64,000 nt of DNA from Hofstenia miamia (lineage: Eukaryota; Xenacoelomorpha; Acoela): the NCBI GenBank assembly GCA_004352715.1, contig SCFE01000017.1, forward strand, positions 1,861,283-1,925,282, written 5' to 3'. Each line of letters begins with the position of its first letter. The stretch's first letter is position 1. This document shows positions 1 through 10,470 of this stretch, one piece after another. Made by a program: the position numbers and the translations under genes. The notes under the pieces are model-generated. The model made no database searches, had not been told where the DNA came from, and worked only from the letters and a program-made list of their open reading frames with translations.

Positions 1-1
1 T

Positions 2-250
2 GTTAGAGAATTAAAAATCGGTGAGTGGCAAAAAATACAAAATGCATATAGTCTTCACCCAAAGTACGGCCCTGCGGTAAAAATTATACTGGAAAATGGC
101 AACTGCTTCTTCCTGCCTAAACGTTATGCAGAGAAAGCTACAGGGGAAAAATACAAGACGTTTATTGGACTTAAAATGCGACGTGGCAAGGATAAACCAC
201 CAATATATCCAGGTAGCAATGGACAAACTGTATTTAGATTTAGTGTGTAA
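2..250 (+). CDS. 3' end of an unrecognised small protein (partial)
   Basis: An open frame runs from the left edge (base 2) for 82 codons to a TAA at 248-250. No start is visible, so this is the C-terminal part of a longer ORF. It contains the segments KYGPAVKIILENG and CFFLPKRYAE and a basic stretch KMRRGKDKPP. The pattern (aliphatic strand, KYGP, strand, LPKRY) recalls short proteins that occur as repeats in some invertebrate genomes and may be nucleic-acid-binding, but that is a recollection and not a firm family match. An overlapping minus-strand frame at 11-226 is probably its shadow. It could be a mobile-element fragment. Confidence 0.4.
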   Translation, partial: VRELKIGEWQKIQNAYSLHPKYGPAVKIILENGNCFFLPKRYAEKATGEKYKTFIGLKMRRGKDKPPIYPGSNGQTVFRFSV

Positions 251-2100
251 AAATATTTAAAATAAATATATATGTACCATAGATTTTTATTTCAATTGCT
301 AAAAAATAGTACTTACTAGTGAAACAAAAAACTTGATTTAAAAATGAATTTTAAAATCAAAACTTTATAATTATTGAGAAAGCATTAACATTCACATTTT
401 TTTCAGTCAATGAGTAAATTTTGATAATCACAAATGAATACATAATGCCATTTAAAAATGAATCAATTAGATGTCATGCAACTCGCAAAACATTTTTAAT
501 TACAAAAAGACTATATTCATGTATGCAAACGCTTTTTAATCTGTCACAAAAAACTTTGTGCTGAAATTTGCTCTTGCAATTTCAGCAAAAAGCGTTTGCA
601 TACATGTATAAAAATTGATTGATGTGCCCTAATTGATGAGTCATTGCCCGCAATTAATTCATGAATAATGAAAAGGGTTGACTAAAGATGTGAATATTCA
701 TGCATTACATAGCCAAACTATAAATAATTTTAAAGTGTACGTTGGTAGTTTTAGACCATTGAAAGGGCTAGTATATTGAAATAATCATATATTTTTTGTT
801 AATGAACTTGTTATATACACTGAATAATAGCACTAGTATTAAATTTTTGCAATTGAACAATTTCCATGCTGTTCACATGAGATGAATTAATCGTTGACAT
901 TTCATTGCTATGGCCATTCTCGCAAATAAAACCAGAGATGGACATGGGCAGGCAACCCTAGCCAAGTACGGCTCAGTCTAGCACGTATCCTGCAGACTTC
1001 CTTTAAAATATTCTTAATTCAGCCCATTTTTAGGACTCTTACCAAACAATTTCTGTATAATTTCGATTTGCTAAACGTAAGTTGGGCATGTTGAGAAACG
1101 TATGATTAGTTCATTAACTAGTTCTTACAGTAGACCAATTTCAAAAGGCAGCTTTTTGAGAAATTCACATTTGTTTGTATGTGCTTCACGATTGACACTT
1201 GGTTGCAACGTTTTGTTTACCTCAGTGAGAACTTTGATTTCAGAATTCATAAAAAGTCGTTTTGAAGGCTGTATATATCGGTTTTATTAGATTTCAAAAA
1301 CGCAAATGACCTGCGTTGGATTATCAAACTCAGAAATACTGTTTGCTATGGAGTGCTTTTTCTCTTTTAAGAGACTTCCACCAACAACTTCTTTCACTTA
1401 ATGGAGCGCTGATAGCCAATTTTTTGTTTTGCAACTAGTTTATTTTAAGCCCAAAATAAATGCAGAACTGAAGAACTCTTTAAGGAAAATGTGGTCATCA
1501 GTTCCGACAGTCAGGAAGGTGGCCAAATCTGTCAGAGCATTACAAAACACTGGTTTAGGAGTTATTTCTAGATATGCTACTAGTTGTATTTTTAGTCCCA
1601 TATTAGCTTAACCTACTTCATTGTATATTAGCTCATGCTAATGTTCCGGGGATAATTATTTTTCCCCATAAAGGAGTTACCCCCAAAATACCACTTAGAT
1701 CCTTCACTGCAGAGTCTCTTCTGCCTTACTGGGATATCTCTTGTAGTTTTATTTACTAATATAAGAAATCATTAGTAAATAACTTCTCTTCTTTAATCTT
1801 TCTACGGGAATGGGGTGTTTTACACCCAATTTTGAAATGTTGTATCCTTTTTTGACAAGAATATTTACTATTACAGAATTTTCAGGTAGCTTAACAAAAT
1901 TTTACGAAGATTTTAAAATTAAAAGAGCAAGCTTGTGCACATACTTAATCGCATTTTTCTGAAAATAATATACTTGAGGTCAAGGGTTGTAAAACGCCCA
2001 ATAACAACCTTTCTCTTTTTCTATTTTTATAGCAATAAAAATTTTTAATATTTTGCTTTTCATTACAACAATATATGTGTGATATGCGTTATGATAATTT
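251..2100. other. AT-rich spacer, no supported gene
   Basis: Stops are frequent in all frames. Short frames at 1102-1290 and 1429-1611 show no recognisable motif. The one structured item is the inverted repeat at 518-606, listed separately. Confidence 0.6.
518..606. repeat. Nested inverted repeat (two-stage hairpin)
   Basis: The arm CATGTATGCAAACGCTTTTT (518-537) is exactly complementary to 587-606. Inside it, TGCTGAAATT (559-568) pairs exactly with 578-587. The transcript could form a long hairpin with a side bulge. A small MITE or a foldback repeat would also explain it; no target duplication is clear. Confidence 0.7.
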
Positions 2101-2139
2101 GATCAGTTTTAAACATTTTAGATCTTCATTCAATGGCAC

Positions 2140-2355
2140 ATTACGGACAACGTAAGGCCGCGTTATTATGGATTTGACCAAAGTGACATCAAAGAAGGAC
2201 AATGTAATAGATATAAGTCAACAAATGTGACTGAAATTGAAGCATTTATAGGATTGATGATAGCCCGGGTGTTTATAAAGCTAATGGTGAAAGCACAGAT
2301 GAACTTTGATCGGCTAAGCATGGAGGAGCAATGTTTGCTTCCAATATAGGCTATA
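2140..2355 (+). pseudogene. piggyBac-type transposase fragment
   Basis: Translation shows TEIEAFIGLMI, then in the next frame GVYKANGESTDEL, a stop where the family has Trp, and SAKHGGAMF. This order (E-AFIGL-I, GVYK-N-E-T-ELW, KHGR--F) is characteristic of piggyBac/PGBD transposases just upstream of the catalytic core. A frameshift near 2270 and a TGA in place of the Trp codon show it is dead. The catalytic aspartates lie beyond the preserved part. It ends abruptly before the neighbouring retroelement fragment. Confidence 0.7.
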
Positions 2356-2439
2356 ATTGAACTATTCGTCGACAGTGAAGAATCTACTGGATTAATTCCC
2401 TCCCAGGAAAAAATTTTGAATCAGTGCCACATCAGTGTT

Positions 2440-3140
2440 TGTAAGAACTTTCTAGCAAAGGACTAGCGTTGTCAGGAATGCCTTTACACATTGCCCCAAA
2501 AGCACAGAAGTCTATTTGTTCATTTTTAGAGCAAGTTAGCCAGAATAATTGTTTATCCTCCAGTTTGTCTCCGCGCGATAAAGCAAAACTTCTATCTTGT
2601 TTCCTACCAGGAACAAGCTGAATTCCGAATTTTGCTTAGGTATCGACTTGGCATCTCCTTAATTGATGATGACAAAAAATGTCCAAGATGCTTTAAGCCT
2701 TTGGATTTATTCGATGATCATGCTATGTCATGGTTGATGGTGAAAGAATTGCGAGTCATGATCGACTCAGGGAGACTATTTTTGCAACTGCTTCTAAATG
2801 TGCTTTGTCTCTTGTGCTTGAAAAATCTAACCTCACTGAGTTTTATATTCGTCCTGGGCACATCTTTTTCCCATGCTGGTCTTCTGGCCGACTATCCGCT
2901 CTAGACGTGACTGTAATTAGTTCACTGCAGCCTTAGACTGTTTCTCCTGCGGGTACTAATGCTCGTCATACTCTGGAAATTTCAGAAAACCCAAAGCTTA
3001 CTAAATACGCGGAAACATGTTCAGTTGCTGGTATATCCTTCATCCCACTATCAGTTGGAGCTCTTGGAGGATGATCACCAATTTCTATCAAAGTATTCTC
3101 CAAGATGTCTTTTATGTCTTCTGCCATAAGAACCTCTTGC
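2440..3140 (+). pseudogene. C-terminal fragment of a retroelement protein with zinc motif and possible restriction-like nuclease
   Basis: Pieces in different frames follow the expected order: AEFRILLRYRLGISL; CPRCFKPLDLFDDHAMS (Cys-x2-Cys then His, last Cys lost); ERIASHDRLRETIFATAS; RPGHIFFPCW with SALDVTVISSLQP; and, past a stop at about 2935, LTKYAETCSVAGISFIPLSV. I recognise this as the C-terminal half of reverse-transcriptase-containing retroelement proteins common in invertebrates, where the RPxD...LDVTV part resembles a PD-(D/E)xK nuclease. Assignment to a named clade is uncertain. At least three frame changes make it non-functional. Confidence 0.65.
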
Positions 3141-3900
3141 GATTTGAATACGATTTCTACATATATTTTTATAGCAATTGTCAGTAATTTTACAGCGGGG
3201 AAATGCTGCACTTCTATTATCAAGATAAGATGGTTAAGGTTCAAGCAATCCATGTCTAATTTGTGAAATCTGGAACACAAACTCATTAAATAGTGTTATC
3301 CACAGCCTCTTAACCGTTTTACAAGTCTTCCAATATCGATCACCCAAAAAATAGTCATTGTAATGTTAATTTTATATGTATTTATTTTCATTTATTTAAA
3401 AAAACAATTTTAAATTTGGTGATTCTTAAATATTCTATTTTGTAATGTTAATTTAGTAAAGTTTGTTTTTAATTGTAAATAATCATTAATAAATATTCAT
3501 AGCAAGAAATAATTTTGAATAATAAAAGACAAAAATAGTAAAACAAACACATCCAAATGTACACTACGTTTCAATGATGAAGCAATAACTTGAAATTACT
3601 CGTTTTAAATATCTATGGTTTATTATCGAAACCAACCTAAGTTTTCATTAATAATTTCATAGCATATTAAAAAGGGCAGTTTCAATTAAAACATTAAGTA
3701 ATTTTTCTCACCTTCTAAGTATTAATGCAAACATTCAGCCTTAGTTTTAAATTGTATAAATTATGCCAGCATATTATATACAGGAATTGACAAGCAATAT
3801 CTCAGTAAATTTGAAATATATACCAATTGGACAATTAATATTACATTAGGCTGTTTGAAGAAAAAATTATCAACTTACGATGAATTAAAAGCTAAAACTT
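3141..3900. other. AT-rich spacer
   Basis: Very AT-rich sequence with no ORF or repeat that I can support. The minus-strand frame at 2966-3286 is antisense to the retroelement fragment. Confidence 0.55.
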
Positions 3901-3913
3901 TACGAAGCCAATA

Positions 3914-4243
3914 ATGACAATTTATAAAACGCCTTTATGTACATTGTACAAAATTCTCAAAAAAATGCCACCCTACGATTCAATAAATATCCCTAGTTTT
4001 AAAACTCTACATTTTCATATTAAATTAGTTATTACAAGCAAGCAAAATCGAAAAAAAAACAAGTGCAAAACTTTTTTATTAATTACCTCGATCCGTCTAT
4101 GGAATAAATTGCTTACAGAAATTAAGAAAGCCAAGTCTCTAAAAATAATACAATTATATAAACCGTATAGGCCTGAATTGTTTGAATCTAAGTCGATAGG
4201 TTTTAAATTTATTGCCACTTACTATAGTACTAACAGAAATTGA
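3914..4243 (+). pseudogene. LINE ORF2 C-terminal fragment
   Basis: A 109-codon frame contains TSIRLWNKLLTEIKKAKSLK, the 'x-S-x-R-x-WN-L-P' block found near the extreme C-terminus of CR1/Jockey-like LINE ORF2 proteins, after a basic segment. No RT motifs are attached, so it is a 5'-truncated insertion. The AT-rich stretch after the stop is probably its 3' UTR. Confidence 0.6.
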
Positions 4244-4389
4244 AATGCCGTAATTTAAATGAAAGTAAAGTATTTTAATATATTCTGCATATATATTTTA
4301 GTGTGCAGGCATGCTTAAGACACACTTTTGTATTGTGACCAATATTTATATTGTTAAATTTAATTTGGGAACGAAAGGAACAATTGAAA

Positions 4390-4985
4390 TTTAATGACAA
4401 AAAGGATATTATCTTACTTTGTAAAACTGATGAAGATGCAAATATAACAGAATAGCACTTGGTAAATTGAGGAACATAAGCATAGAAAAATCGATCAAAC
4501 TTATGCTAAAAATCAAGATTACTAATATTCTTTTATATGAAGACGTAACTTTAAGGAACTTAAGCCTTAACTATTTGCTGATAATGAAAATATTCTCAAG
4601 GATTTTGAAATGGAGCATTGTGAATTAATATACAGTAATGTTAACAATTATGGGAAATTAAAAGAAGTAATAATGAATGTTTCAGCAAAATTGAGACATG
4701 TGCTGATTGAAAAAAAAATTAAAGCTTTGTTTTGGAATTGTTCGTACTTTTGATCATTATTATGTCAGAAAATGTAGTAATTATGTCGAATTTGGTAATT
4801 CCACAACGGTATGTTCAATGAAAACATCTACCTGTATGTACTACATGGGTAATCACAACTATAAGAATTTTCGTGTTAAAAATGTTAAGGAAATTCATAA
4901 ATGCATCAACTGCAAAAATTCAAATATATTTAAAAAATCATATAATAACCATAATGCATTTAGCAAAGGAGTATCCTATTTGTAA
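4390..4985 (+). pseudogene. LINE ORF1 remnant with degenerate CCHC knuckles
   Basis: The readable part (4707-4985) shows successive knuckle-like blocks: KCSNYVEFGNSTTVC, TCMYYMGNHNYKNF and KCINCKNSN. In related gag-like ORF1 proteins these are CxxCxxxGHxxxxC-type zinc knuckles that bind RNA; here several Cys and His are replaced by Tyr, Asn or Phe. Upstream sequence to about 4390 reads as broken pieces of the preceding nucleic-acid-binding domain. Confidence 0.55.
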
Positions 4986-5017
4986 AAATCAAATGCAGTT
5001 AACTATTTTGAAGACTA

Positions 5018-6204
5018 ATGAAAATATTATATCATGCAACATACGAAAATATTATATCATGCAACGAAGTAAATGAAATAAAATTAGTAAATACCAATTT
5101 CCAGAGTATTGTGAATAACGTTGATAAATTTTACGATATAATTCAGAATTTTGATGACAGTACAATCATTGGCGTTACGGAAACTTGGTTAAAATCTAAT
5201 TACTACTTAAAAAGTTTAAATGATAAATATTTTCGAAGAGATAGAAGACAAGCTTTAACACATAAAACCAAAGGTAGTGTTGTTTTGCTAAATATGCCAT
5301 GCAAATTCAAACCAATAATCAGAGATAATATTTTTGAAAATAATTCTGAATTTGATAGCTTATGGGTTCAATTTAATATATATGGAGTCTGTTTGATAAA
5401 TTTAAGTTATTGCGGTAAGAAACAATCATTTCAACTTTTTGAAGAAAACTTATACAAAGAAATTTGCATTGCAAATCAAACAACAAACTTAGTTATTATT
5501 ATGGGTGATTATAAAAAAATTATTAATGTGAAATTGAAAAAAAAGAAAATGAACGATTTAATTGAAGTCTTTAATATGGATGTTCTGAATAAAAATATAC
5601 CAACGAATATCAAATTTGTTAAGTCTTCTTTGATTGACTATATAATTACTGACATCTCAAGTATTAAGACATATGAAGTTTTTGTTTCAGATTTTTTCAT
5701 ATCAGACCACTTACTGACATGTACAATATTTGATAATATAAAGAATCAAACAGATTCACGGATATATTGCATTAAAAGATTTTATTCAAAGAAATACTTT
5801 AACAACAAAATTTTTTGAAGGAATTGATCAATTTACATGCAAATTGGAATGATTATTACTTTGGTACAACAGTGGATCAAAAAATAATGTTTATAATTGA
5901 TAATTTAACAAGTATTTATCATAAGCTTTGTCCTATTATAAAGATTCAAAAACACAACGTAAAGAATAGTAACAAAACGTTGAAGATATGGAAATCTAAA
6001 GAAGCGAAAGAATTCATTAGAAAAAAGCATGAGGCATACGGAATTTTTTGTCAAAACAAAACGAAAGCCAGCTATGATCATTTTAAAACATTAAGAAATA
6101 AAGCCTCAACAAAATGCAATTTTGATCTACAGCTTTTTTACAAGAATCTTTTAATGAAAAGAAATCTGTTAAACAAAAGTTTTCATTTACTTCGAATTTT
6201 TTAA
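5018..6204 (+). pseudogene. LINE ORF2 N-terminus: APE-type endonuclease and linker
   Basis: The 5018-5818 frame (266 codons) carries the endonuclease signatures in order: VTETWLKSNYYL, LVIIMGDYKK (normally GDFN), SSLIDYIITD and SDFFISDHLLTC with the catalytic Ser-Asp-His. The next frame (5815-6204) overlaps it by one codon and holds the basic linker KIWKSKEAKEFIRKKHEAY before RT. The frame change at 5815 and the altered GD(F/Y)N motif make it inactive. A 21-base tandem repeat sits at 5018-5064, where the frame opens. Confidence 0.75.
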
Positions 6205-6301
6205 AGTTTAAAGAAAAAATGTAATTCCTTATATAGTAAATGATAATGGTGAATGAATTACAAATGACAAAGAAATCAGTAATATTTTAAGTGAAGTATT
6301 T

Positions 6302-7158
6302 GTGAAGCTAGGAATGAAAGACAACCTAAATACAGAGTTTAAATATTTCTATCATAAGCATCGTAATATTAGAAAAAATGATGATCCCTTTAAACCAGGA
6401 TATATTACCTTAGTAGAATTTTACAAAACAACAAAGAAAATTAATTTGAACAAAGCGAAAGGTCATTATGAATTTCCTCCCTGGTTGTTGAAAGGTGCCA
6501 TAGGTATTTTATTTAGACCTCCGTGTGACTTATTTAATCAATGCTTGGCAGAATCAACTTACCCTGATTACTTAAAAATTGCTAAAGTTACACCAATATA
6601 TAAGAAAGGAAGAAAAGATCTTGCAGAAAATTACCAATTAGTTTTAGTTTTAACAGTAATTAATAAAATATTTGAAAAATTATTATACAGCTAAATTAAC
6701 CTATATGTAGAACAAAATAAGTTAATATCAAAACACCTTTTTGGATTTCAAAAAGATACCCCTACAAATGATACTTTACTTTATGCTGTTGACGACTGGA
6801 GGTCAAAAACTAGATATGAATAAAAAATATATATAGCATCATTAGATATTTCAAAGGCATTTAATTCAATAAACCATTTAATTTATTGAAAAAGTTAAAA
6901 CAGATTTATAATTTTAGTGATTCATTAATAGAGTTATTAAATAGTTATTTAAGTAATTTATACCAATATGTGAAACTCAAAGAAGAAATACCAAATTTAT
7001 TAGAACTAAACCATGGAGTTTCGCAAGGATCAGTACTGGGTCTATTACTATTTAAGTTACATGTACATGTAAGTGATATGGATCAGTACATTAATAGTAA
7101 TCATGTACAATTTGCAAATGATACTCTCATTTATTGTAATGATCTTTTAACTTTATAA
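6302..7158 (+). pseudogene. LINE reverse transcriptase domain, mutated active site
   Basis: Frame 6302-6694 has KITPxxKKG-type blocks (KVTPIYKKGRKDLAENY). A broken stretch then reads GFQKDTPTNDTLLYAV and SLDISKAFNSINH (motif A), and frame 6886-7158 has NHGVSQGSVLGLLLFKL (motif B) and FANDTLIYC where YADD is expected. Loss of the second catalytic aspartate position plus internal stops (about 6695 and 6823) abolish activity. Confidence 0.75.
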
Positions 7159-7910
7159 GAAAATGTCGAAAAATTGCAAACATTCTTTAATAATAATTTG
7201 TTAAAACTAAGTATTGAAAAAACTATATTTATCGTAATTAAGAATAGAAGAAATGAATCAACATTAGAAAGTATTAAGATATGTAACAACATCATTCAGG
7301 AATCACCAAAAATGAAATATTTGTGAGTATAGTAATTGATAAATTGAATTCGAAGACGAGGTAAACAACATCATAATGGAAATGGCGTATGGTATAAGAT
7401 CAATGCTAAAAATTGGAAAGTTTATACCAATAGAATGGAGGGTAATGCTCTTTCGACTACTTGTTCTATCCCCTTTCTTGTACTCATCTTCTTTATTAAC
7501 GAACTTAAAAAAAGCAAAATCGAAATTAGAGAAAGTTTAAATGGGGAATAAACATAATTAGTAACAAAAATAAAAAAGAAATAATGTGTAAATACCATCT
7601 AAGATCATTAGAAGCTCTTTAAAACATTAGATGATATCGATATTTTGGAAAAGAAAATCGAACATTTCTAATCATCTAAATCAAAGAACTATTACATTTG
7701 TTACAACTATGTATAATAGAAAAGTAATGAAAAACAGATTCTTAAATTAATCAATATCGCTATGGAACAAATTGTATTACAGTATAAGAAGTGAAAAAAT
7801 ATTATAAAATATTTAAGAAGAAGTTGAAAAACATGATTATACAAAAAATATCAATTATCTGACTAATTATAGTATAAGATGTACAACTCAAGAACAATAA
7901 GTAAAAAATA

Positions 7911-8629
7911 TTTATTAATTTATATGTAGTTTATAAATGTAACCAAGAAACCAACATTTGCTGTGATTGCTAAGCTCATATGAAGAAAGCTGCATTATTT
8001 ATGTTCTTAATAATTTTGTAAACTTAATTCTTGTATATGTACATGAAAATTTAAATGTATGTTGTTATTGTTAAAAAAATTTACTACAAACTATAGTTTC
8101 ATTTTCATACATTCGTTATATAAAGTGGTGATTTCTTGATTGGCTCAAAAATGTAAACAATCTTCAAGATTGAGCTTCTTTGGAAAAATAATTCATCTGG
8201 AAATGAAGTGCTTAGTTCTGGAAGACATTTTCTTTGCAACCTTTAGTGCGATTTCCAAGGAGTTCTATAATAGTGAAGGAGTCCTTGTTCAACCCTAGTT
8301 GAAAATCGAGTTTTCTATAAAAACATCTTTTAGATTAATAAACAATATATTTGTATAACTTAGATATTATAATGCATTATAATCCATAAAAAATTTTATA
8401 ACAACAAAAGTTGGTAATTGCATTACTCATACGTATCGCCAATTTGCGAGCTATTGCATTATTGATGTGAGATTCAAAGCTTAAATTCAAGTCAAAATGT
8501 ACTACTAAGTACGTGAAATTGTCTAAAGTAGGAACCTTAGCATTATTGAGATTAAGAGTTAGTGCTGAAATTTTTCTAATTAAATTCAGACATTACAAGA
8601 TATTTCTTTATTTTTTCTGGTCAAGTGTG
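7911..8629. other. LINE 3' flank and AT-rich spacer
   Basis: AT-rich sequence after the LINE C-terminal block, probably its 3' UTR at first. The open stretch 8513-8629 is an upstream extension of the next ORF and shows no domain. Confidence 0.5.
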
Positions 8630-9229
8630 ATGTCTCTCACAAGTCATTCTAGTACTAATACATGTCGCACTTGCAATCAAATAATCAATGCAAAAGATGA
8701 AATTTTTGTATATCTTTGCTTTGAAAATAGAATGCATTGGAACAAAGAATGCATCAGTTTTACAAGCAAAGCTCTAAAGGGAATTCGTGATGCTGCAGAA
8801 AATATAGTTCTTTTCTGTAATGAATGTGTAACAAATGGAAGAAAAATAATGATATTGTCTGACATCAGCATAGTAAATATGAACTCTATATGTAATACGA
8901 AAAAAGTATCACTCATCAATACTTTACAAGCAATGATTACAGATATAGAAAATGAATTGCATATGATGAAGGAAAATATTGTTAAATCTAATGAACATCG
9001 CCATGAAACCCTGAATAATCAGCATTCAAAAATCGATGAAGAAGTTGCTTCTCGCCAAATTCAAATTTCTGGTATTTCAGAATTTTCAGGTCGTGATCGC
9101 ATTATTAAGGAAGAAACTTTGGTTAATGATATTTTTAAGCATATGGAAATTGATTCTGAAAATATAGTAAATATGCAGAGGCTTGTTAAGTACAATAGCC
9201 AGAATTTTTGGCCTCGTACTTGCAAATGA
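8630..9229 (+). pseudogene. LINE ORF1 with PHD-like zinc finger
   Basis: The ATG at 8630 is chosen because it immediately precedes the first conserved block, although the frame stays open upstream to 8513. The protein has CRTCNQII, HWNKECISF and LFCNECVTNG, a Cys4-His-Cys3 PHD-like arrangement, then a coiled segment, then QIQISGISEF and IVNMQRLVKY, which match the R-I-G core of LINE ORF1 RNA-binding domains. A frameshift near 9190 moves the downstream part (NSQNFWPRT) out of frame. The same architecture recurs at 57,240-57,976. The rest of the element is cut off by the TIR insertion at 9325. Confidence 0.7.
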
Positions 9230-9324
9230 ATCATCTATTAACGTTCTTCAAAATTTAGATCTTCACAGTCTTATATGCTTCCCAACTTTTTATCCCTCAA
9301 AAAATATATTGGATATTGCTTGGT

Positions 9325-10464
9325 CCACGGTTAGACTAGGTGATTGGTTAAAAGTGATCTGTCACTTTTGAAAGCGTTGCACGTCTAACCACCCGAGATA
9401 ATTAGCGATGTGACGATCACGAAGATCTCGTGCGTGTTCGATTTCATTTGTGATTGACGTGCAGTGCGCGTAGTCTAACCACACTATATTTGTGATTATC
9501 CTGTAACAATTACTAAAAGTGATTTGCGTAGCAATTTAAAAAGCCTCAATAAGCCTTGTGCCAAACTGAAATTCATCAAATTATATTATTATGATATGTA
9601 TTATATTTATATCGACTGTTTTTTACCTTAAAAATTTATTTACCTAGCATTCTTATATAATTTTAATACATATACTCCATAATTTTGTGCCATTAATTGC
9701 TATGAATACAAAACAGAAGGCTGTTGTTACTTTTTCTCTCTGTGCTTTAATACACAGTTACAATGCCACGAAAACGACAAATTCACACAAGAAAAATTTT
9801 TGAAAGACGCAAATGAATCCGTGATTCTAAACTAAATATTAACAGGGATTTATCGAATTCATTTCATATTGAAAAATTACTGGAAAAATAATTACACATT
9901 TTACGAGACTATTTCTGCATCTATGCTGCTATAATAACTTTGCGGTATTTGGCTGATGATGCCTAATTTCGAAGTATTTTTCTCTTAAATTAAATTAATA
10001 AAATCCGAAAGATTTTCCTCAAGCGTATCCGTGTGAGGCATTCTTTTTTTTACAGCGAATACCCTGGTATAATCAACATTGTAGTTGTAATTCGCTTACA
10101 AAAATAATGTGCGCACTGTTGATATATTGATTTATTTTATTTTGCATTTCCTGATGAAGGCATAATGTCTAAGTGCTGGAATTTGTTAAAATATGCTTTA
10201 CAGATGTAACACTATTCCAAATTCATCAATAATTGTACATTTAATCATAATTTTAGAGCATAATTTTACTACAGTCAGAAATTCTAGTTGTTTCTTTACA
10301 AAAACATTGCGCATGCGTCACAAATCGCCTAGTGTAACCACTCTAATGTGATTGGTAAGCTGTTTTCATCACAACAACAATTATAATTGCAATGCAGTCT
10401 AACCACTCACTGGTGATGCAATTTTGTAATTGCTTTTGTGACCAATCACCTAGTCTAACCGTGG
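9325..10464. mobile_element. DNA transposon with perfect 24-bp terminal inverted repeats (PIF/Harbinger-like remnant)
   Basis: The first 24 bases (9325-9348, starting CCACGGTTAGACTAGG) are an exact reverse complement of 10,441-10,464. The motif GTCTAACC(AC) recurs inside the ends at about 9383, 9473 and 10,397, with a variant at 10,332. The interior has a remnant reading TLRYLADDA-FRSIFLL (about 9930-9990), which resembles the 'LRYLATG-s-r-l' block of PIF/Harbinger transposases, after MPRKRQIHTRKIFERRK near 9763. No intact transposase remains. No clear target duplication is seen; TTA follows the right end but not the left. It sits between LINE ORF1 and ORF2 sequence. Confidence 0.75.
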
Positions 10465-10470
10465 CCTTAT

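Larger units (their letters stand above)
4390..7910 (+). mobile_element. Decayed LINE with ORF1 zinc knuckles, APE endonuclease and RT
   Basis: The parts are collinear over about 3.5 kb: ORF1 remnant, ORF2 endonuclease, linker, RT and C-terminal block (SISLWNKLYYSIRSEKI near 7760-7800). Architecture and motifs suit a CR1/Jockey-like non-LTR element. It has many stops and frameshifts. It differs in protein sequence from the LINEs at 8.6-12.7 and 15-17.6 kb. Confidence 0.8.
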
